From positions 1 through 6,291 of the forward strand of contig DNNJ01000425.1 in assembly GCA_003487955.1 (NCBI GenBank): 6,291 nt of DNA, given 5' to 3'. Source of the DNA: Clostridiales bacterium. Lineage in GTDB: Bacteria > Bacillota > Clostridia > Tissierellales > Sedimentibacteraceae. Of this stretch, positions 5,527-6,291 are shown in pieces; positions within the stretch are counted from its first letter, which is position 1; every line of letters begins with the position of its first letter. Position numbers and translations under genes: made by a program. Below the pieces are notes generated by a model that did not search any database, was not told the origin of the DNA, and was given only the letters and a program-made list of their open reading frames with translations.

Positions 5527-6291
5527 TCACAGCAATCTATGAATAATAGCTAAATTGGGAAATGCTATATAAATAACTGATACAAACACTAATATAATTA
5601 AGTATGCAGGCAAGCCTTTTACTATACTTAAATACGGTCTATCAAATGCAGCGCAGGCAACAAAAATATTCGAGCCAAACGGAGGTGTTATACTTCCAAT
5701 AGCTGCTTGGATTGAAACCAAAACACCTATATATACAGGATCCATTCCCATAGCTTGAGTCATTGGAAAAATAATAGGAAGCAAAATAAGCATCGCCACT
5801 ATCTGGTCTACAAACATACATGCTATAAAAAATGCCAATGAAACTAATATTGCCATACCAACCGTAGAATTAATGTTTTGTGCAGCAATTATTGTTAATG
5901 TTTTCGGAATATTGAAATACGAAATTACCCATGAAAATCCCTGTCCAACTGCAATAAGAACAAATATAGCAGATGTCATTATTCCTGTTGACTTAGCTAA
6001 GTCCAACAAGTCCTTAAAATTAACCGTGCGGTAAATTAACATTTCACATAACATGGCATATATAACAGATACCGCTGCAGCTTCAGTAGGTGTAAACGTG
6101 CCGGAATAAATTCCTCCAATAATCAATACCGGGAATCCAAGCGCCAATATAGACTTTCTAACTGATACAATTCTTTCTTTCCAACTTACTCTCTTAAATT
6201 TAGGAATATTTTTCTTATTAGCATAAAAATAGTTATATACTGCAAAGAGCAGAAAAACAAATATTCCCGGTATTACGCCAGCCACAAATAA
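5527..6291 (-). CDS. dctM: TRAP transporter large permease, DctM family, C-terminal 254 residues (runs off right edge)
   Basis: This is the C-terminal part of the 12-helix-class TRAP large subunit, which carries the substrate across the membrane driven by a sodium or proton gradient. The reading frame is open to the window edge and begins LFVAGVIPGIF, a family block found mid-protein, so the GTG at 6285 is an internal valine codon and not a start. Further signatures are GGIYSGTFTPTEAAAVSVIY at visible residues 59-78, FVDQIVAMLILLPIIFP at 160-176 and the conserved GSITPPFGSN at 199-208. Hydrophobic segments at roughly 2-20, 48-66, 104-124, 144-177 and 229-246 are membrane helices or re-entrant hairpins. 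About 170 N-terminal residues are missing compared with the usual 425-430. The small permease DctQ is not in the window and would normally lie just upstream, past the right edge. The gene is the first visible member of the operon. Confidence 0.95.
   Translation of the reverse strand, partial: LFVAGVIPGIFVFLLFAVYNYFYANKKNIPKFKRVSWKERIVSVRKSILALGFPVLIIGGIYSGTFTPTEAAAVSVIYAMLCEMLIYRTVNFKDLLDLAKSTGIMTSAIFVLIAVGQGFSWVISYFNIPKTLTIIAAQNINSTVGMAILVSLAFFIACMFVDQIVAMLILLPIIFPMTQAMGMDPVYIGVLVSIQAAIGSITPPFGSNIFVACAAFDRPYLSIVKGLPAYLIILVFVSVIYIAFPNLAIIHRLL

Noticed and set aside
6283..6285. GTG at 6285 as the start of a short membrane protein
   Set aside because: The frame stays open to the window edge, and the residues there belong to an internal DctM block, so the gene is simply cut by the window.

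Overview
The window is an AT-rich stretch in which every recognisable gene lies on the minus strand. The low GC, strong AAGGAG/AGGAGG ribosome binding sites, lysine-rich proteins and tight spacing suggest a low-GC Firmicute, most likely an amino-acid-fermenting member of the Clostridia or Tissierellia. This placement rests on composition and gene style only; there is no rRNA or other phylogenetic marker.

Read in the direction of transcription (right to left), the window holds two gene groups. Group 1 (6291 to 2912) has the C-terminal 254 residues of a TRAP transporter large permease (DctM), a TRAP substrate-binding lipoprotein (DctP), a stand-alone LUD-domain protein with a four-cysteine C-terminal cluster, and a two-cysteine Asp/Glu racemase / maleate isomerase superfamily protein. 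Gaps of 29, 3 and 36 bases make this one operon, which begins outside the window. A 308-base non-coding stretch (2604-2911) follows. It contains a possible weak terminator, a set of overlapping inverted repeats and possible promoter elements. Group 2 (2603 to 1) has a fold-type I PLP aminotransferase, an ornithine cyclodeaminase / mu-crystallin family protein whose ATG directly follows the aminotransferase stop codon, and the first 127 residues of an ornithine carbamoyltransferase that runs off the left edge.

Together the genes look like an uptake-and-catabolism locus for an organic acid or amino acid. The TRAP system would import a carboxylate. The racemase/isomerase, aminotransferase and cyclodeaminase-like enzymes would rearrange or deaminate it. 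The carbamoyltransferase links the set to ornithine, citrulline and carbamoyl phosphate, hence possibly to arginine fermentation and ATP production. The individual families are well known. The combination, and the roles of the LUD and racemase-like proteins in it, are not something I can match to a described pathway, and the substrate cannot be read from the sequence. No mobile element, CRISPR array, tRNA or rRNA was seen.
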